This document shows positions 24,418 through 33,760 of a stretch of 64,000 nucleotides of DNA, one piece after another. Under the pieces are notes generated by a model. That model was not told where the DNA came from. It made no database searches and saw only the letters and a list, made by a program, of their open reading frames with translations. How positions within the stretch are numbered: position 1 is the first letter of the stretch; each line of letters starts with the position of its first letter. Source of the stretch: an uncultured Sulfitobacter sp. (GTDB lineage: Bacteria; Pseudomonadota; Alphaproteobacteria; Rhodobacterales; Rhodobacteraceae); assembly GCF_947500075.1 (NCBI RefSeq), contig NZ_CANMQS010000002.1, positions 62,001-126,000 of the forward strand, in the 5' to 3' direction. The position numbers and the translations under genes are program-made.

Positions 24418-24463
24418 CAACAGCCGCGCCGAACGGACCTTCAGCCGGTAAAGCGCTGGTGTG

Positions 24464-24979
24464 ATGGACAACCTCGACATTGTGGTGGAAACCTCTGCCT
24501 GGGAGAGCATCGACCTTGAACCGCTGGCCGCGACGGCCTGCGAAACCACCCTGCGCTTCCTCGCGCTGCCGCCTGACCTGTGCGACGTCACGATCCTCGC
24601 CTGCGACGACGCGGCGATTGCAGCACTGAACGCCACCCACCGCAACAAACCCACGCCCACCAATGTGCTGAGCTGGCCCGCCGCAGAACGCGGGGCGGCG
24701 ACACCGGGCGGCGCGCCGCTGCCGCCAACCCCCGATCCCGATGGCACGCTGCCCCTCGGCGACATCGCGCTGGCCTATGAAACCTGCGCGGCTGAGGCCG
24801 AAGAGGCGGGCACGCCGATGAGGCACCACACCACACACCTGATCGTGCATGGGGTGTTGCATCTTCTGGGCTATGATCACGAAACCGACCCCGATGCGGC
24901 TCTCATGGAAGGGCTTGAGGTCAAAATACTTGGCAAAATGGGTCTCGATAACCCATATAGGGTTTCACAGGCAGAGTGA
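24464..24979 (+). CDS. ybeY: endoribonuclease YbeY
   Basis: Zinc-dependent single-strand RNase (171 aa) involved in 16S rRNA maturation and ribosome quality control. The defining metal motif HGxLHLxGYDH is present as HGVLHLLGYDH near residues 128-138. The N-terminal ALNATHRNKPTPTNVLSWP and LGDIALAYET are also family motifs. GTG 24461 immediately before the ATG is an alternative start. It sits between phoH and corC, the usual alphaproteobacterial order. An Ala/Pro-rich insert (AAERGAATPGGAPLPPTPDP) lengthens the middle loop. Confidence 0.94.
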   Translation: MDNLDIVVETSAWESIDLEPLAATACETTLRFLALPPDLCDVTILACDDAAIAALNATHRNKPTPTNVLSWPAAERGAATPGGAPLPPTPDPDGTLPLGDIALAYETCAAEAEEAGTPMRHHTTHLIVHGVLHLLGYDHETDPDAALMEGLEVKILGKMGLDNPYRVSQAE

Positions 24980-25005
24980 CTGCCTCTTAACAAGCACAGG
25001 ACCCA

Positions 25006-25914
25006 ATGGGCGACACTGACGATTCTTCTGACGCAGCGCGGGGCGCGCATGCGGATCAGACACACCCGGATGACGACACAGCGGACGACAGTCCGGCGCC
25101 GCAGGGCGGCTTTTTCTCTCGGGTGATCGGGGCGCTCAGCCCCTCGGACACGGAAAACGACAACGAATTCACAGCGGCCCCCGTGGACCGGCTGGGCGCA
25201 CGCGGCATGGCCAACCTGCGCCGGATGCGGGTCGATGACGTCTCTGTCCCCAAGGCGGACATCATCGCAGTGTCCCTGACCACGGACATGGATGAACTGG
25301 TGTCGGTCTTCAAGGAAAGCGGGCTGACCCGCCTGCCGGTCTATGACGGCACGCTCGATACACCCGTCGGCATGGCCCACCTCAAGGATCTGGCCCTGCA
25401 ATACGGCTTCAACGGCAAGCCGAGGAACTTCGATCTGCAAAAACTGATCCGCCCGCTGCTGTTTGTGCCCCCCTCCATGGGCATCGGCGTGCTGCTGACC
25501 AAGATGCAGGCCGAACGCCGCCACATGGCGCTGGTGATTGACGAATACGGCGGGGTCGACGGCCTTGTGACCATCGAAGACCTGATCGAACAGGTCATCG
25601 GAGAGATCGAGGACGAGCACGACATCGACGAAGGCATCTACTGGACGCAGGAAAAACCCGGCACCTATCTGGCGCTTGCCAAAACCCCGCTGGAGGATTT
25701 CGAAGCGGAGATCGGCCATTCCCTGACCGACCACGACGACGTGGACGAGGAAGAGATCGAAACGCTCGGCGGGCTGGTCTTCATGCTGTCGGGCCGGGTG
25801 CCTGCGCGCGGCGAAGTGGTGCTGCACCCGGACGGGCCGGAATTCGAAGTGATCGACGCGGATCCGCGCCGGATCAAACGGCTGCGGGTGCGCACGACCG
25901 TGGCGCAAGGATGA
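25006..25914 (+). CDS. corC: CorC/HlyC-type CBS-domain protein
   Basis: Cytoplasmic protein (302 aa) with an acidic, Asp-rich N-terminus (about 1-50), two CBS domains (about 75-205: MRVDDVSVPKADIIAV and LVIDEYGGVDGLVTIEDLIE) and a C-terminal CorC_HlyC domain (about 220-300). CorC proteins are associated with magnesium/cobalt efflux and with membrane integrity. The next gene, lnt, overlaps by four bases, the typical coupling of these two. Confidence 0.9.
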   Translation: MGDTDDSSDAARGAHADQTHPDDDTADDSPAPQGGFFSRVIGALSPSDTENDNEFTAAPVDRLGARGMANLRRMRVDDVSVPKADIIAVSLTTDMDELVSVFKESGLTRLPVYDGTLDTPVGMAHLKDLALQYGFNGKPRNFDLQKLIRPLLFVPPSMGIGVLLTKMQAERRHMALVIDEYGGVDGLVTIEDLIEQVIGEIEDEHDIDEGIYWTQEKPGTYLALAKTPLEDFEAEIGHSLTDHDDVDEEEIETLGGLVFMLSGRVPARGEVVLHPDGPEFEVIDADPRRIKRLRVRTTVAQG

Positions 25915-27404
25915 TCCGCACCCTGCGCGGCTGGCAGCTTGTTGCGCTGTCGGGCCTCGCGGGGGCCGTGGGCGCCTTCGGGCAGGCGCCTTACAATTTT
26001 CCCGCATTGATATTGGCCGCGATGGCTCTGGCCGCCTTCCTGTTTGAAGACAGTGCCACGCCGCGCCGCGCCCTGCTGGTGGGGGCGGGCTTCGGCTTTG
26101 GCTATTTCGCCCATGCGCTGCAATGGATCGTGTCGCCCTTCATGGTGGATGTGGCGCGCCACGGCTGGATGGCCCCCTTTGCGGTGGTGTTTCTGGCCGC
26201 AGGCATGGCGCTGTTCTGGGGCGGGGCGTTCTGGGCCGCGCGGCGGCTCGCGCCTGTGCGCTGCTGGCCGCTGATCCCCTGCTGGGCGGGGGCGGAGCTG
26301 TTGCGCGCCTATGTCTTCACCGGCTTTCCCTGGGCGTCGCCCGCACAATCCACCGTTGACGTGCTGGCGGGGCAGGGGCTGGCCTGGGTTGGCCCGCATG
26401 GGATGAACACGGCCTTGGTGGCCGCTGCGGTGATGATCGGCACCTCCGCGCCCTGGCCCTTGATACGCCGCTATGGCCAAGGGGTTTTGGCCTTTGTGCT
26501 GGCGGTCCCCATGGTGCTGGGCATCGCCCGCCCCGATGCCGCCCTGACCGACCACACCCTGCGCCTCATCCAGCCCAACGCCGCCCAACGCGACAAATGG
26601 GACCCAGACAAAATCCCGGTCTTTTTCCAGCGCCAGCTTGATTTCACCGCCCGCCCGCCCGCCGCGGGCCAGCCCACGCCCGATCTGGTGATCTGGCCCG
26701 AAAGCGCAATCCCCTGGTCCCTGCACCACGCCGAAAGCGCACTGGATGAGATCGCCGCCTCGGCGGGGACATCGCAGGTCGCCCTCGGCGCGCGCCGGGT
26801 GGAGGGCAACCGGATCTACAACGCGATGGTGGCGCTCGCACCGGACGGAGCTGTGGCGGAAAGCTATGACAAACATCACCTCGTGCCCTTTGGCGAATAC
26901 ATGCCCTTTGGCGATCTGCTGGCGCGCTTTGGCATCCACGGTCTGGCGGCGCGCGACGGGAACGGATATTCCGCAGGCCCCGGCGCGGCGCTGATGGATT
27001 TCGGCCCGTTGGGCCGCGCGCTGCCGCTGATCTGCTATGAGGCGGTCTTTGCCCATGACGTGAACGCCGCCCCTGAGCGGCCTGCGTTCCTGATCCAGAT
27101 TACCAATGACGCATGGTTCGGCCGTGCTGCTGGCCCGCGCCAGCATCTGGCCCAGGCCCGCATGCGCGCGATTGAGCAGGGCCTGCCGCTGGCGCGTGCG
27201 GCCAACACCGGCATCTCCGCGATGATCGACCCCTACGGGCGTATTCTGCGCGCGCTGCCGCTCAATGAGGCAGGCTTTGTCGATGCCGCATTGCCCGCGC
27301 CGCTGCCGCCCACGCTCTATGCCCGCACGGGTGATCTGCCGATCACCGCCGCACTCCTCCTCGCGCTGCTTGTCGCAGCTGTGACGCGGCGCCGCGACGT
27401 TTAG
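25911..27404 (+). CDS. lnt: apolipoprotein N-acyltransferase
   Basis: Inner-membrane enzyme (497 aa) that adds the third acyl chain to lipoproteins. Six or more hydrophobic segments (about 1-210) lead to a nitrilase-like periplasmic domain. The Glu-Lys-Cys triad is visible: Glu in LVIWPESAIPW, Lys in YDKHHLVPFGEYMP, Cys in LPLICYEAVF. A final membrane segment (about 470-490) closes the protein. The four-base overlap with corC couples their translation. Confidence 0.94.
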   Translation: MIRTLRGWQLVALSGLAGAVGAFGQAPYNFPALILAAMALAAFLFEDSATPRRALLVGAGFGFGYFAHALQWIVSPFMVDVARHGWMAPFAVVFLAAGMALFWGGAFWAARRLAPVRCWPLIPCWAGAELLRAYVFTGFPWASPAQSTVDVLAGQGLAWVGPHGMNTALVAAAVMIGTSAPWPLIRRYGQGVLAFVLAVPMVLGIARPDAALTDHTLRLIQPNAAQRDKWDPDKIPVFFQRQLDFTARPPAAGQPTPDLVIWPESAIPWSLHHAESALDEIAASAGTSQVALGARRVEGNRIYNAMVALAPDGAVAESYDKHHLVPFGEYMPFGDLLARFGIHGLAARDGNGYSAGPGAALMDFGPLGRALPLICYEAVFAHDVNAAPERPAFLIQITNDAWFGRAAGPRQHLAQARMRAIEQGLPLARAANTGISAMIDPYGRILRALPLNEAGFVDAALPAPLPPTLYARTGDLPITAALLLALLVAAVTRRRDV

Positions 27405-27446
27405 ACGTTGACCTGACGAATCCCCCCGGATAAGCCCAATCCACAT

Positions 27447-27494
27447 CGCCACAACGGCTTCCTGACGTGGCGCGCATGTTTATCAGCTGGAGCA
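27447..27494 (+). ncRNA. SAM/SAH riboswitch upstream of metK
   Basis: A compact H-type pseudoknot can be drawn. P1 is CGCCAC (27447-27452) with GTGGCG (27467-27472). Within the loop, GCTTCC (27457-27462) pairs with GGAGC (27489-27493). The core CAACGGCTTCCTGACGTGG matches the conserved SAM/SAH motif known from Rhodobacterales before metK. The GGAGC strand is also the ribosome site of metK, four bases before ATG 27498, so ligand binding should block initiation and give feedback control of S-adenosylmethionine synthesis. Confidence 0.92.
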
Positions 27495-27497
27495 CTT

Positions 27498-28679
27498 ATG
27501 TCCCGTCAAAACTATGTCTTCACCTCGGAATCCGTGTCCGAGGGGCACCCGGATAAGGTCTGCGACCGCATTTCCGACGCCGTGCTGGATGCCTTCCTTT
27601 CCGAAGAACCACAGGCCCGTGTCGCAGCAGAGACCTTTGCCACCTCCGGCATGGTGGTCATTGGCGGGGAGGTCGGCCTGTCCGATCAGGACCGGCTGAA
27701 AGACTACATGGGCCGCATCAGCCAGATCGCCCGCGACTGCATCAAGGACATCGGGTACGAGCAGGAGCATTTCCACTGGAACACTTGCCACGTGCTGAAC
27801 TTCCTGCACGAACAATCCGCCCATATCGCCCAAGGGGTCGATGCCTCCGACAACAAGGACGAAGGGGCAGGGGACCAGGGGATCATGTTCGGCTACGCGG
27901 TGGATGAAACGCCGGAGTTGATGCCCGCCCCCATCCAGTATTCCCACGCGATCCTGCGCCGCCTGGCCGAGGTGCGCAAAGACGGCACCGAACCGACCCT
28001 GCGCCCGGATGCCAAAAGCCAGATCAGCCTGCGCTATGAAGACGGCAAACCGGTGGAAGTCACTTCCATCGTGCTCTCCACCCAGCACGAAAGCATCGAC
28101 CAGACGTCGGACGACATCCGCGCCATCGTGGAGCCCTATATCCGCGAAGTGCTGCCTGCGGAATGGATCACGGAGGCCACCGAATGGTGGGTGAACCCCA
28201 CCGGCACTTTTGTCATCGGCGGCCCGGACGGCGATGCAGGTCTGACCGGGCGCAAGATCATCGTAGACACCTACGGCGGTGCGGCCCCCCACGGCGGCGG
28301 CGCGTTTTCGGGCAAGGACCCGACCAAGGTCGACCGCTCTGCCGCGTATGCGGCGCGCTATCTGGCCAAGAACGTGGTGGCCTCCGGCCTGGCCCGCAAA
28401 TGCACGATCCAGCTCAGCTATGCCATCGGGGTCAGCAAACCCCTGTCGATCTATTGCGACACCTTCGGCACCGGGCAAGTGCCCGAAACCGCGATCGAGG
28501 CGGCTGTGGCGCAATGTATGGACCTCACCCCGCGCGGCATCCGCGAACACCTGCAACTGAACAAACCGATCTATCAGCGCACCGCGGCCTACGGCCACTT
28601 CGGCCGCGCGCCGGATGCGGATGGCGGGTTCAGCTGGGAAAAGACCGATCTGGTGGATGCGCTGAAAGCCGCAGTGTAA
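27498..28679 (+). CDS. metK: S-adenosylmethionine synthetase
   Basis: Cytoplasmic enzyme (393 aa) making S-adenosylmethionine from methionine and ATP. Motifs are [20 protein letters not shown] at the N-terminus, [12 protein letters not shown], the nucleotide loop [20 protein letters not shown], and [20 protein letters not shown]. Length is standard. Translation is expected to be controlled by the SAM/SAH riboswitch overlapping its ribosome site. The next gene overlaps by one base (TAATG). Confidence 0.96.
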   Translation: MSRQNYVFTSESVSEGHPDKVCDRISDAVLDAFLSEEPQARVAAETFATSGMVVIGGEVGLSDQDRLKDYMGRISQIARDCIKDIGYEQEHFHWNTCHVLNFLHEQSAHIAQGVDASDNKDEGAGDQGIMFGYAVDETPELMPAPIQYSHAILRRLAEVRKDGTEPTLRPDAKSQISLRYEDGKPVEVTSIVLSTQHESIDQTSDDIRAIVEPYIREVLPAEWITEATEWWVNPTGTFVIGGPDGDAGLTGRKIIVDTYGGAAPHGGGAFSGKDPTKVDRSAAYAARYLAKNVVASGLARKCTIQLSYAIGVSKPLSIYCDTFGTGQVPETAIEAAVAQCMDLTPRGIREHLQLNKPIYQRTAAYGHFGRAPDADGGFSWEKTDLVDALKAAV

Positions 28680-29401
28680 TGCGGCGCGGCCTGGCGGCGG
28701 GGCTTCTGGCGGCAGGCCTGGGGCTCTGCCTGTCCCTGCCTGTGGCCGCGCAGGATGAACAACCGTCCGGCAGCCCGCAGAAAGAGGCACCAACCGCCAC
28801 ACCAGACAGCGCAGCAGACAAAGCGCCCGACACCTCCCAACGCTACCGGGTCGACGGCACCAGCCTGATCTTCGACACCGTCGCCAAGCTGGAGGGCAAG
28901 GAACGGGGCGTGCGCGGGTCAGACGTGAAAGCGCTGCGCAACCTGCTGCGCCGCCACAGGGGCATCACGGTGCTGGAACTGGAATCTACGGGTGGCAATC
29001 ACTACGCCTCCATGGAAATCGGCGCGCTGGTGATCGACTTTGGCCTCGACACCCATGTGCGCAACATCTGCGAAAGCTCCTGCGTGACGATCTTTCTGGG
29101 CGGCACCAACCGCACGCTGGCGCGGGGCGGGCGGCTGGGCTTTCACCAGCTCTACTGGACGCCCGATGATGTTGAGGAATACTACAAGGACAACAAGGAA
29201 TGGGGCGAATGGGACACCCCCTTCGATTTTGCCTCATGGATGTATCAGGACACCCAGACCGAAACCTTCAACCGGCTGAGCTACATGATCAACCGCGGCG
29301 TTGACCCGACCTTCGCGATCCAGAGCCTGCGCAAACCCGATGCCTCCATGTGGCGCCCCTACCGCGCGGTGCTGCTGGCCGCAGGCGTGCTGACCGAGTA
29401 A
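28679..29401 (+). CDS. exported ClpP-fold (COG3904-like) protein
   Basis: A 240-residue periplasmic protein. The signal peptide is RRGLAAGLLAAGLGLCLSLPVAA. A low-complexity linker (about 25-60) leads to a ClpP/crotonase-like domain with LELESTGGNHYASMEIGALV, ICESSCVTIFLGGTNR (possible nucleophilic serine) and GGRLGFHQLYW (possible histidine). COG3904 proteins are predicted periplasmic proteases or binding proteins; activity has not been shown. ATG 28679 overlaps the metK stop, so it is read through from metK. Confidence 0.8.
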   Translation: MRRGLAAGLLAAGLGLCLSLPVAAQDEQPSGSPQKEAPTATPDSAADKAPDTSQRYRVDGTSLIFDTVAKLEGKERGVRGSDVKALRNLLRRHRGITVLELESTGGNHYASMEIGALVIDFGLDTHVRNICESSCVTIFLGGTNRTLARGGRLGFHQLYWTPDDVEEYYKDNKEWGEWDTPFDFASWMYQDTQTETFNRLSYMINRGVDPTFAIQSLRKPDASMWRPYRAVLLAAGVLTE

Positions 29402-29453
29402 CCGCGCCGCCCGCGGTCCGCAGATCCTGCCGCCTGCACCTCACTCTCCGCAC

Positions 29454-29586
29454 AGCCGCCTCTTCCAAATGGTTCAAAAAACCCTGCCAGAGGCTTGAAA
29501 TCTGTACCACATCACCCGCTGCCTGAACCACAGGGCAGCGGCCTCCCACCGCCCTCAGCCGCCCCTTCCAAATGGTTCAAGAAACC
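29454..29586. repeat. pair of 30-bp direct repeats in intergenic DNA
   Basis: CAGCCGCC followed by a TTCCAAATGGTTCAA core occurs at 29454-29483 and again at 29557-29586, differing at very few positions. A strong hairpin ATGAGGGT/ACCCTCAT (29595-29615) and a GC-rich CCGCCGCC/GGCGGCGG hairpin follow. The 29402-29706 gap contains no gene I can support. Confidence 0.6.
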
Positions 29587-29706
29587 TCGGGCGTATGAGG
29601 GTGGAAAACCCTCATCCCGCCGCCCCCCGTGGCGGCGGCACAGCGCATGCCCCAAGCGCGACGCAGCGGAGGTTCCCCGCAAGCCTGGCCCCCGCGCCAA
29701 CCCGTC

Positions 29707-30480
29707 TCAATGCAACGGTCTGCGAAAGGGAGAGGGAGGCCTGCGGGGGGCTGACGGGTCAGGCGCTGCCACCGGGGCAGGCCCATCCGGCACCGGCTCC
29801 AGATCGGCAAAGAGCGTTTTGCCCTGATGCCGTTCCAGCGCCAGCAGGAAATGCCACAGATCCATGCAGCTTTGCTCAATCGCCTGCCGGGGCGTGGTGC
29901 TGTCCATCCCGGCAGCGTCGGGCAAGGCCCGCACCTGACGCATCATGCGGCTGAGCATGGGTTTGATGTCGCGGGCGCATTGGCCTGCAAAATGCGCCAG
30001 CACCGCTTCGACTTCCGCCCGCCGGAAGGTCTGGTTTTCCAGCTTTACCGCCAGTGCGGATTTCTGGAGCGCATTGGCCACCGCGCGCTCGAACGTGGGT
30101 TTGGTCAGTTCTTCCTTGGTCAGGTAATCGCTGCATCCGTCCTCGATCGCGCGCCGGGCAATGGCATCATGGCCCTGTCCGGTGACCATCAGGATGCCGG
30201 CCGTGCAGTTGCGCGCCGACATCCGCACCCGCGCCAGCGCATCAAGACCGGTGCCGTCAGGCAGTTGATAATCCAGCATGATCAGATCGAACCGTGCCGC
30301 CTCAAGCGCGGTGTCGAAGGCGGCAAGGGTGGCGGCATTGGTCACCGCGCACTTCTGCTCAAGCCCGGAACAAAGCCGCGCCAGCCGGTGCCGGTCAAAC
30401 CGTTCATCATCCAGGATCAACACATGGAGCGGCGTCAACTGCGGGTCCGGGGCCGCGCGCAGGGCAGGGGGCATGGGCAA
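29707..30480 (-). CDS. response regulator with uncharacterised output domain
   Basis: A 257-residue cytoplasmic protein. Residues about 18-140 are a receiver domain: acidic pocket LILDDERFD, phosphoacceptor Asp in LIMLDYQLPDG, switch residue in GILMVTGQG, and Lys in DYLTKEEL. The C-terminal 110 residues are helical (VEAVLAHFAGQCARDIKPML) with a Pro-rich tail and no DNA-binding helix-turn-helix. The output is unknown; it may act by protein contact. No histidine kinase is adjacent. Confidence 0.82.
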   Translation of the reverse strand: MPMPPALRAAPDPQLTPLHVLILDDERFDRHRLARLCSGLEQKCAVTNAATLAAFDTALEAARFDLIMLDYQLPDGTGLDALARVRMSARNCTAGILMVTGQGHDAIARRAIEDGCSDYLTKEELTKPTFERAVANALQKSALAVKLENQTFRRAEVEAVLAHFAGQCARDIKPMLSRMMRQVRALPDAAGMDSTTPRQAIEQSCMDLWHFLLALERHQGKTLFADLEPVPDGPAPVAAPDPSAPRRPPSPFRRPLH

Positions 30481-30583
30481 GGGTCCTTTTGCGTCTCACC
30501 CCCCCGTGGTAGCGGGCAATCCCCTAACACCGCGTGAACACGTGCCGGTTGCCGCTGTGGGACGGGCGCGCTAAAGGCGGCGC

Positions 30584-31303
30584 ATGACGCATGATACCCC
30601 TGATCCCGAACGCCCCCGGCGCAATTTCTATGGACGCCTCAAAGGCAAGACGCTCAAGGCGTCCCAACGGCGCTATCTCGAAGAGGACCTTGCCGCCCTG
30701 TCCCCCGGTGCGGTCAGCTGGGAGGACAACCCGGCCCGCAGGCCGCTGGATCCGGACGCCCTTTTTGGGGGCAAGCCCGTCTGGCTTGAGATTGGCTTTG
30801 GCGGCGGCGAGCATCTGGTCCATCAGGCCGCTTCCAACCCGGATGTCGGCATCATCGGCTGCGAGCCCTATATCAACGGGGTGGCGATGCTGCTGGGCAA
30901 GATCCGCCGCGCCGGCGTGGAGAACCTCGCCGTGCACCCCGGCGACGCGCGCGACCTGTTTGACGTGCTGCCCGAAGCCTCGGTGGCGCGGGCGTTTTTG
31001 CTTTACCCTGACCCCTGGCCCAAAACCCGCCACCACCGCCGACGGTTCGTGACCGAGGAACATCTGGTGCCGCTGGCGCTGGTGATGCAGCCCGGTGCGC
31101 TGTTGCGGGTGGCGACGGATATTGAGGATTACGTGCGCCAGACCCTGGAAGAGGTGCCGCGTCACGGGTTTGAATGGCTGGCGGAGCGCCCTGCGGATTG
31201 GCGGGAGCCCTGGGATGACTGGCTGTCCACACGCTATGAGCAGAAGGCGTTGCGCGAAGGCCGGGTGCCGCATTATCTGACGTTCCGGCGGATGCAGGCC
31301 TAA
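30584..31303 (+). CDS. trmB: tRNA (guanine-N7-)-methyltransferase
   Basis: SAM-dependent enzyme (239 aa) forming m7G46 in tRNA. The AdoMet motif is WLEIGFGGGEHLVHQA, followed by GCEPYINGVAMLL, LLYPDPWPKTRHHRRRFV (the PDPWPKxRHxKRR signature) and ATDIEDYVRQTLEE. Length is normal. It starts divergently from the response regulator. Three hairpins follow before aroA. Confidence 0.94.
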   Translation: MTHDTPDPERPRRNFYGRLKGKTLKASQRRYLEEDLAALSPGAVSWEDNPARRPLDPDALFGGKPVWLEIGFGGGEHLVHQAASNPDVGIIGCEPYINGVAMLLGKIRRAGVENLAVHPGDARDLFDVLPEASVARAFLLYPDPWPKTRHHRRRFVTEEHLVPLALVMQPGALLRVATDIEDYVRQTLEEVPRHGFEWLAERPADWREPWDDWLSTRYEQKALREGRVPHYLTFRRMQA

Positions 31304-31310
31304 GCATTGA

Positions 31311-31403
31311 GCGGGCAAGCCCGCGTTTGATTTCATGAATTTCGCTGAAGCGAAATTGGACGAGGCTCTGCCTCGTGCTCCGGGATATTCATGGAGAAAA
31401 GAT
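31311..31403. repeat. tandem hairpins plus GGGATATTCATGG element after trmB
   Basis: Three perfect hairpins follow one another: GCGGGC-aa-GCCCGC (31311-31324), AATTTCGCT-ga-AGCGAAATT (31338-31357) and ACGAGGC-tct-GCCTCGT (31360-31376). Then comes GCTCCGGGATATTCATGGAG and AAAAGA. The last hairpin plus element recurs at 47017-47062. The function could be termination or mRNA stabilisation. Confidence 0.6.
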
Positions 31404-31478
31404 GGGGGGCGGCGGGGGCTTGGCATGGACGCCTCTGTTGGGCTGCGGTAGAAGCGGCGGGAAAGAACGGGGAATGTT

Positions 31479-32831
31479 ATGTCGAGCCATGGTGATCCAA
31501 TTCCGATGACATCTGCGGCCTGTGGGCCGCTCACAGGGGTGGCCGAAGTGCCGGGGGACAAGTCGATTTCCCATCGGTCGTTGATCCTGGGCGCGATGTG
31601 CATTGGTGAGACGACCATTGCGGGTCTGCTGGAGGGGCAGGATGTGCTGGATACGGCCAAGGCGATGCGCGCCTTTGGGGCGGAGGTGAGTGATCTGGGC
31701 GGCGGCAATTGGTCGGTGCGCGGGGTTGGTGTTGGCGGGTTTGCGGAACCAGACGGGGTGATTGATTGTGGGAACTCCGGCACCGGCGTGCGGTTGATCA
31801 TGGGGGCGATGGCGACCTCGCCAATCGTGGCGACCTTCACGGGAGATGCGAGTTTGAACGGGCGGCCGATGGCGCGGGTGACAGATCCGCTGGCATTGTT
31901 CGGCTGTCAGGCGGTGGGGCGCACGGGTGGGCGTTTGCCGATGACGCTGGTGGGGGCCGTGGAGCCTGTGCCGGTGCGCTATGTGGTGCCGGTGCCTTCG
32001 GCGCAGGTGAAATCGGCGGTTCTGCTGGCGGGGTTGAATGCGCCCGGTCAGACTGTTGTGATCGAGGCGGAAGCGACACGGGATCATACGGAACGGATGC
32101 TGGCGGGATTTGGTGCGGAGATTTCTGTGCAGGAGACCGAAGAGGGGCGGGAGATCACGCTGACGGGGCAGCCGGAGTTGCGCGCTCAGCAAATTGAAGT
32201 GCCGCGTGATCCGTCTTCGGCGGCCTTTCCGGTTTGTGCGGCGTTGATTGTGCCGGGCTCCGATGTGCTGGTGCCGGGGATTGGGCTCAATCCGACGCGG
32301 GCGGGGTTGTTCACCACGCTGCGGGAGATGGGGGCGGATCTGGCTTACGAGAACGCGCGTGAGGAAGGCGGGGAGCCGGTGGCGGATCTGCGGGCGAAGT
32401 TTTCGCCGGGATTGAAGGGCATTGAAGTGCCGCCCGAGCGCGCGGCTTCGATGATTGATGAATATCCGGTCCTGTCCGTGGTGGCGGCCTTTGCCGAAGG
32501 GCAGACGGTGATGCGCGGCGTCAAGGAATTGCGCGTGAAGGAAAGCGACCGGATTGATGCGATGGCCACCGGGCTGCGCGCCAATGGGGTCGAAGTTGAA
32601 GACGGGCCGGATTGGTGGATCGTCAACGGTTTGGGGCATGGCAATGTGCCCGGAGGCGCTGTTTGTGCCAGCCATCTGGATCACCGGATTGCGATGTCGT
32701 TTCTGATCCTCGGCATGGCGGCCAATGCGCCGGTGAAGGTGGATGATGGCGGGCCGATTGCCACGTCCTTTCCGATCTTTGAGCCGCTGATGGGGGCCTT
32801 GGGCGCGCAGGTGAGCAGGGACCGCGCGTGA
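31479..32831 (+). CDS. aroA: 3-phosphoshikimate 1-carboxyvinyltransferase (EPSP synthase)
   Basis: Shikimate-pathway enzyme (450 aa) joining shikimate-3-phosphate and PEP. Motifs are [43 protein letters not shown] and [13 protein letters not shown]. It carries the four class II signatures: GDKS, SAQVK, RDHTE and NPTR, the type exemplified by the Agrobacterium CP4 enzyme. The stop overlaps the GTG start of cmk. Confidence 0.95.
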   Translation: MSSHGDPIPMTSAACGPLTGVAEVPGDKSISHRSLILGAMCIGETTIAGLLEGQDVLDTAKAMRAFGAEVSDLGGGNWSVRGVGVGGFAEPDGVIDCGNSGTGVRLIMGAMATSPIVATFTGDASLNGRPMARVTDPLALFGCQAVGRTGGRLPMTLVGAVEPVPVRYVVPVPSAQVKSAVLLAGLNAPGQTVVIEAEATRDHTERMLAGFGAEISVQETEEGREITLTGQPELRAQQIEVPRDPSSAAFPVCAALIVPGSDVLVPGIGLNPTRAGLFTTLREMGADLAYENAREEGGEPVADLRAKFSPGLKGIEVPPERAASMIDEYPVLSVVAAFAEGQTVMRGVKELRVKESDRIDAMATGLRANGVEVEDGPDWWIVNGLGHGNVPGGAVCASHLDHRIAMSFLILGMAANAPVKVDDGGPIATSFPIFEPLMGALGAQVSRDRA

Positions 32832-33448
32832 ACGGGTTCACTGTCGCCATTGACGGGCCTGCGGCCTCGGGCAAGGGGACGATCAGCCGGGCTGTGGCGG
32901 AGGCCTTTGGCTTTGCGCATCTCGATACCGGGCTTTTGTACCGGGCGGTGGGCGCGCGGGTGTTGGAGGGGGTGACGCCCGAAGATGCTGCCCGCGCGCT
33001 GGTGCCGGAGGATCTGGAGAGCGATGCCCTGCGCACGCCGGAGGTTGCGCAAGCCGCCAGCCGGGTCGCGGCGGTGCCGGAGGTCCGGGCGGCTTTGGTG
33101 GATTTCCAGCGCACATTTGCAGCGCGCGCAGGCGGTGCGGTGCTGGACGGGCGCGACATTGGCACGGTGATCTGTCCGGGCGCGCAGGTGAAGCTCTTTG
33201 TCACTGCCAGCCGGGAGGTGCGTGCGCGCCGCCGCTGCGCGGAGTTGCAGGGCAAGGGGCATGATGTGACGCTGGAGGAGGTGCTGGCCGATGTCACCGC
33301 GCGGGATGCGCGGGATATGGGCCGGGCGGATGCGCCTTTGCGCGCGGCGGCGGATGCGGTGGAGATTGACACCACCGACATGAAGATTGCCGATGCGGTT
33401 GCGGCCGCTGTGGCCCTTATCAAGGCCAAGCGGGTGGATCATTCCTGA
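32828..33448 (+). CDS. cmk: cytidylate kinase
   Basis: Cytoplasmic kinase (206 aa) converting CMP and dCMP to diphosphates. The P-loop is [18 protein letters not shown], and [23 protein letters not shown] and [13 protein letters not shown] are family motifs. GTG 32828 overlaps the aroA stop (GTGA). In alphaproteobacteria rpsA usually follows soon after; here it lies 9.4 kb downstream. Confidence 0.95.
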   Translation: MNGFTVAIDGPAASGKGTISRAVAEAFGFAHLDTGLLYRAVGARVLEGVTPEDAARALVPEDLESDALRTPEVAQAASRVAAVPEVRAALVDFQRTFAARAGGAVLDGRDIGTVICPGAQVKLFVTASREVRARRRCAELQGKGHDVTLEEVLADVTARDARDMGRADAPLRAAADAVEIDTTDMKIADAVAAAVALIKAKRVDHS

Positions 33449-33569
33449 TCCTGCTGTCCGGGGGGCATGGCCCGTCGATCCAGAGCATATGTCATAAAGG
33501 AAGCGGCGCCGCCCCGAAGGGAGGGTCGGTGATCCTGACCGGGAAGCCCGGTAATGCGCGTCTTGCAGG

Positions 33570-33640
33570 GGTTGGGGTATCCCCAACCGAATAGACCCGT
33601 TTGCCCCGCATGTGTCAGACGCAGGGCTTGGTTAACCAAG
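33570..33640. promoter_or_regulatory. hairpin and 14-bp palindrome downstream of cmk
   Basis: GGTTGGGG-TAT-CCCCAACC (33570-33588) is a perfect 8-bp hairpin. CTTGGTTAACCAAG (33627-33640) is a perfect palindrome and may be an operator for the gene at 33761. No T-run follows the hairpin. Otherwise 33449-33760 shows no gene. Confidence 0.4.
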
Positions 33641-33760
33641 ACCGAGGTATAGAGGGATCGTGTTAAGGTTTCCTGACCTGATCGCGCGGTGCTCACCCAA
33701 AGGTGCATGGTTTGAAACATGGATTGGGACTACCTTTGGGGTAACAAAGGAGAGCCTGAT

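Noticed and set aside
24271-24463. Small genes in the phoH-ybeY gap
   Set aside because: Frames there are Pro/Arg-rich, overlap the repeat element and lack ribosome sites.
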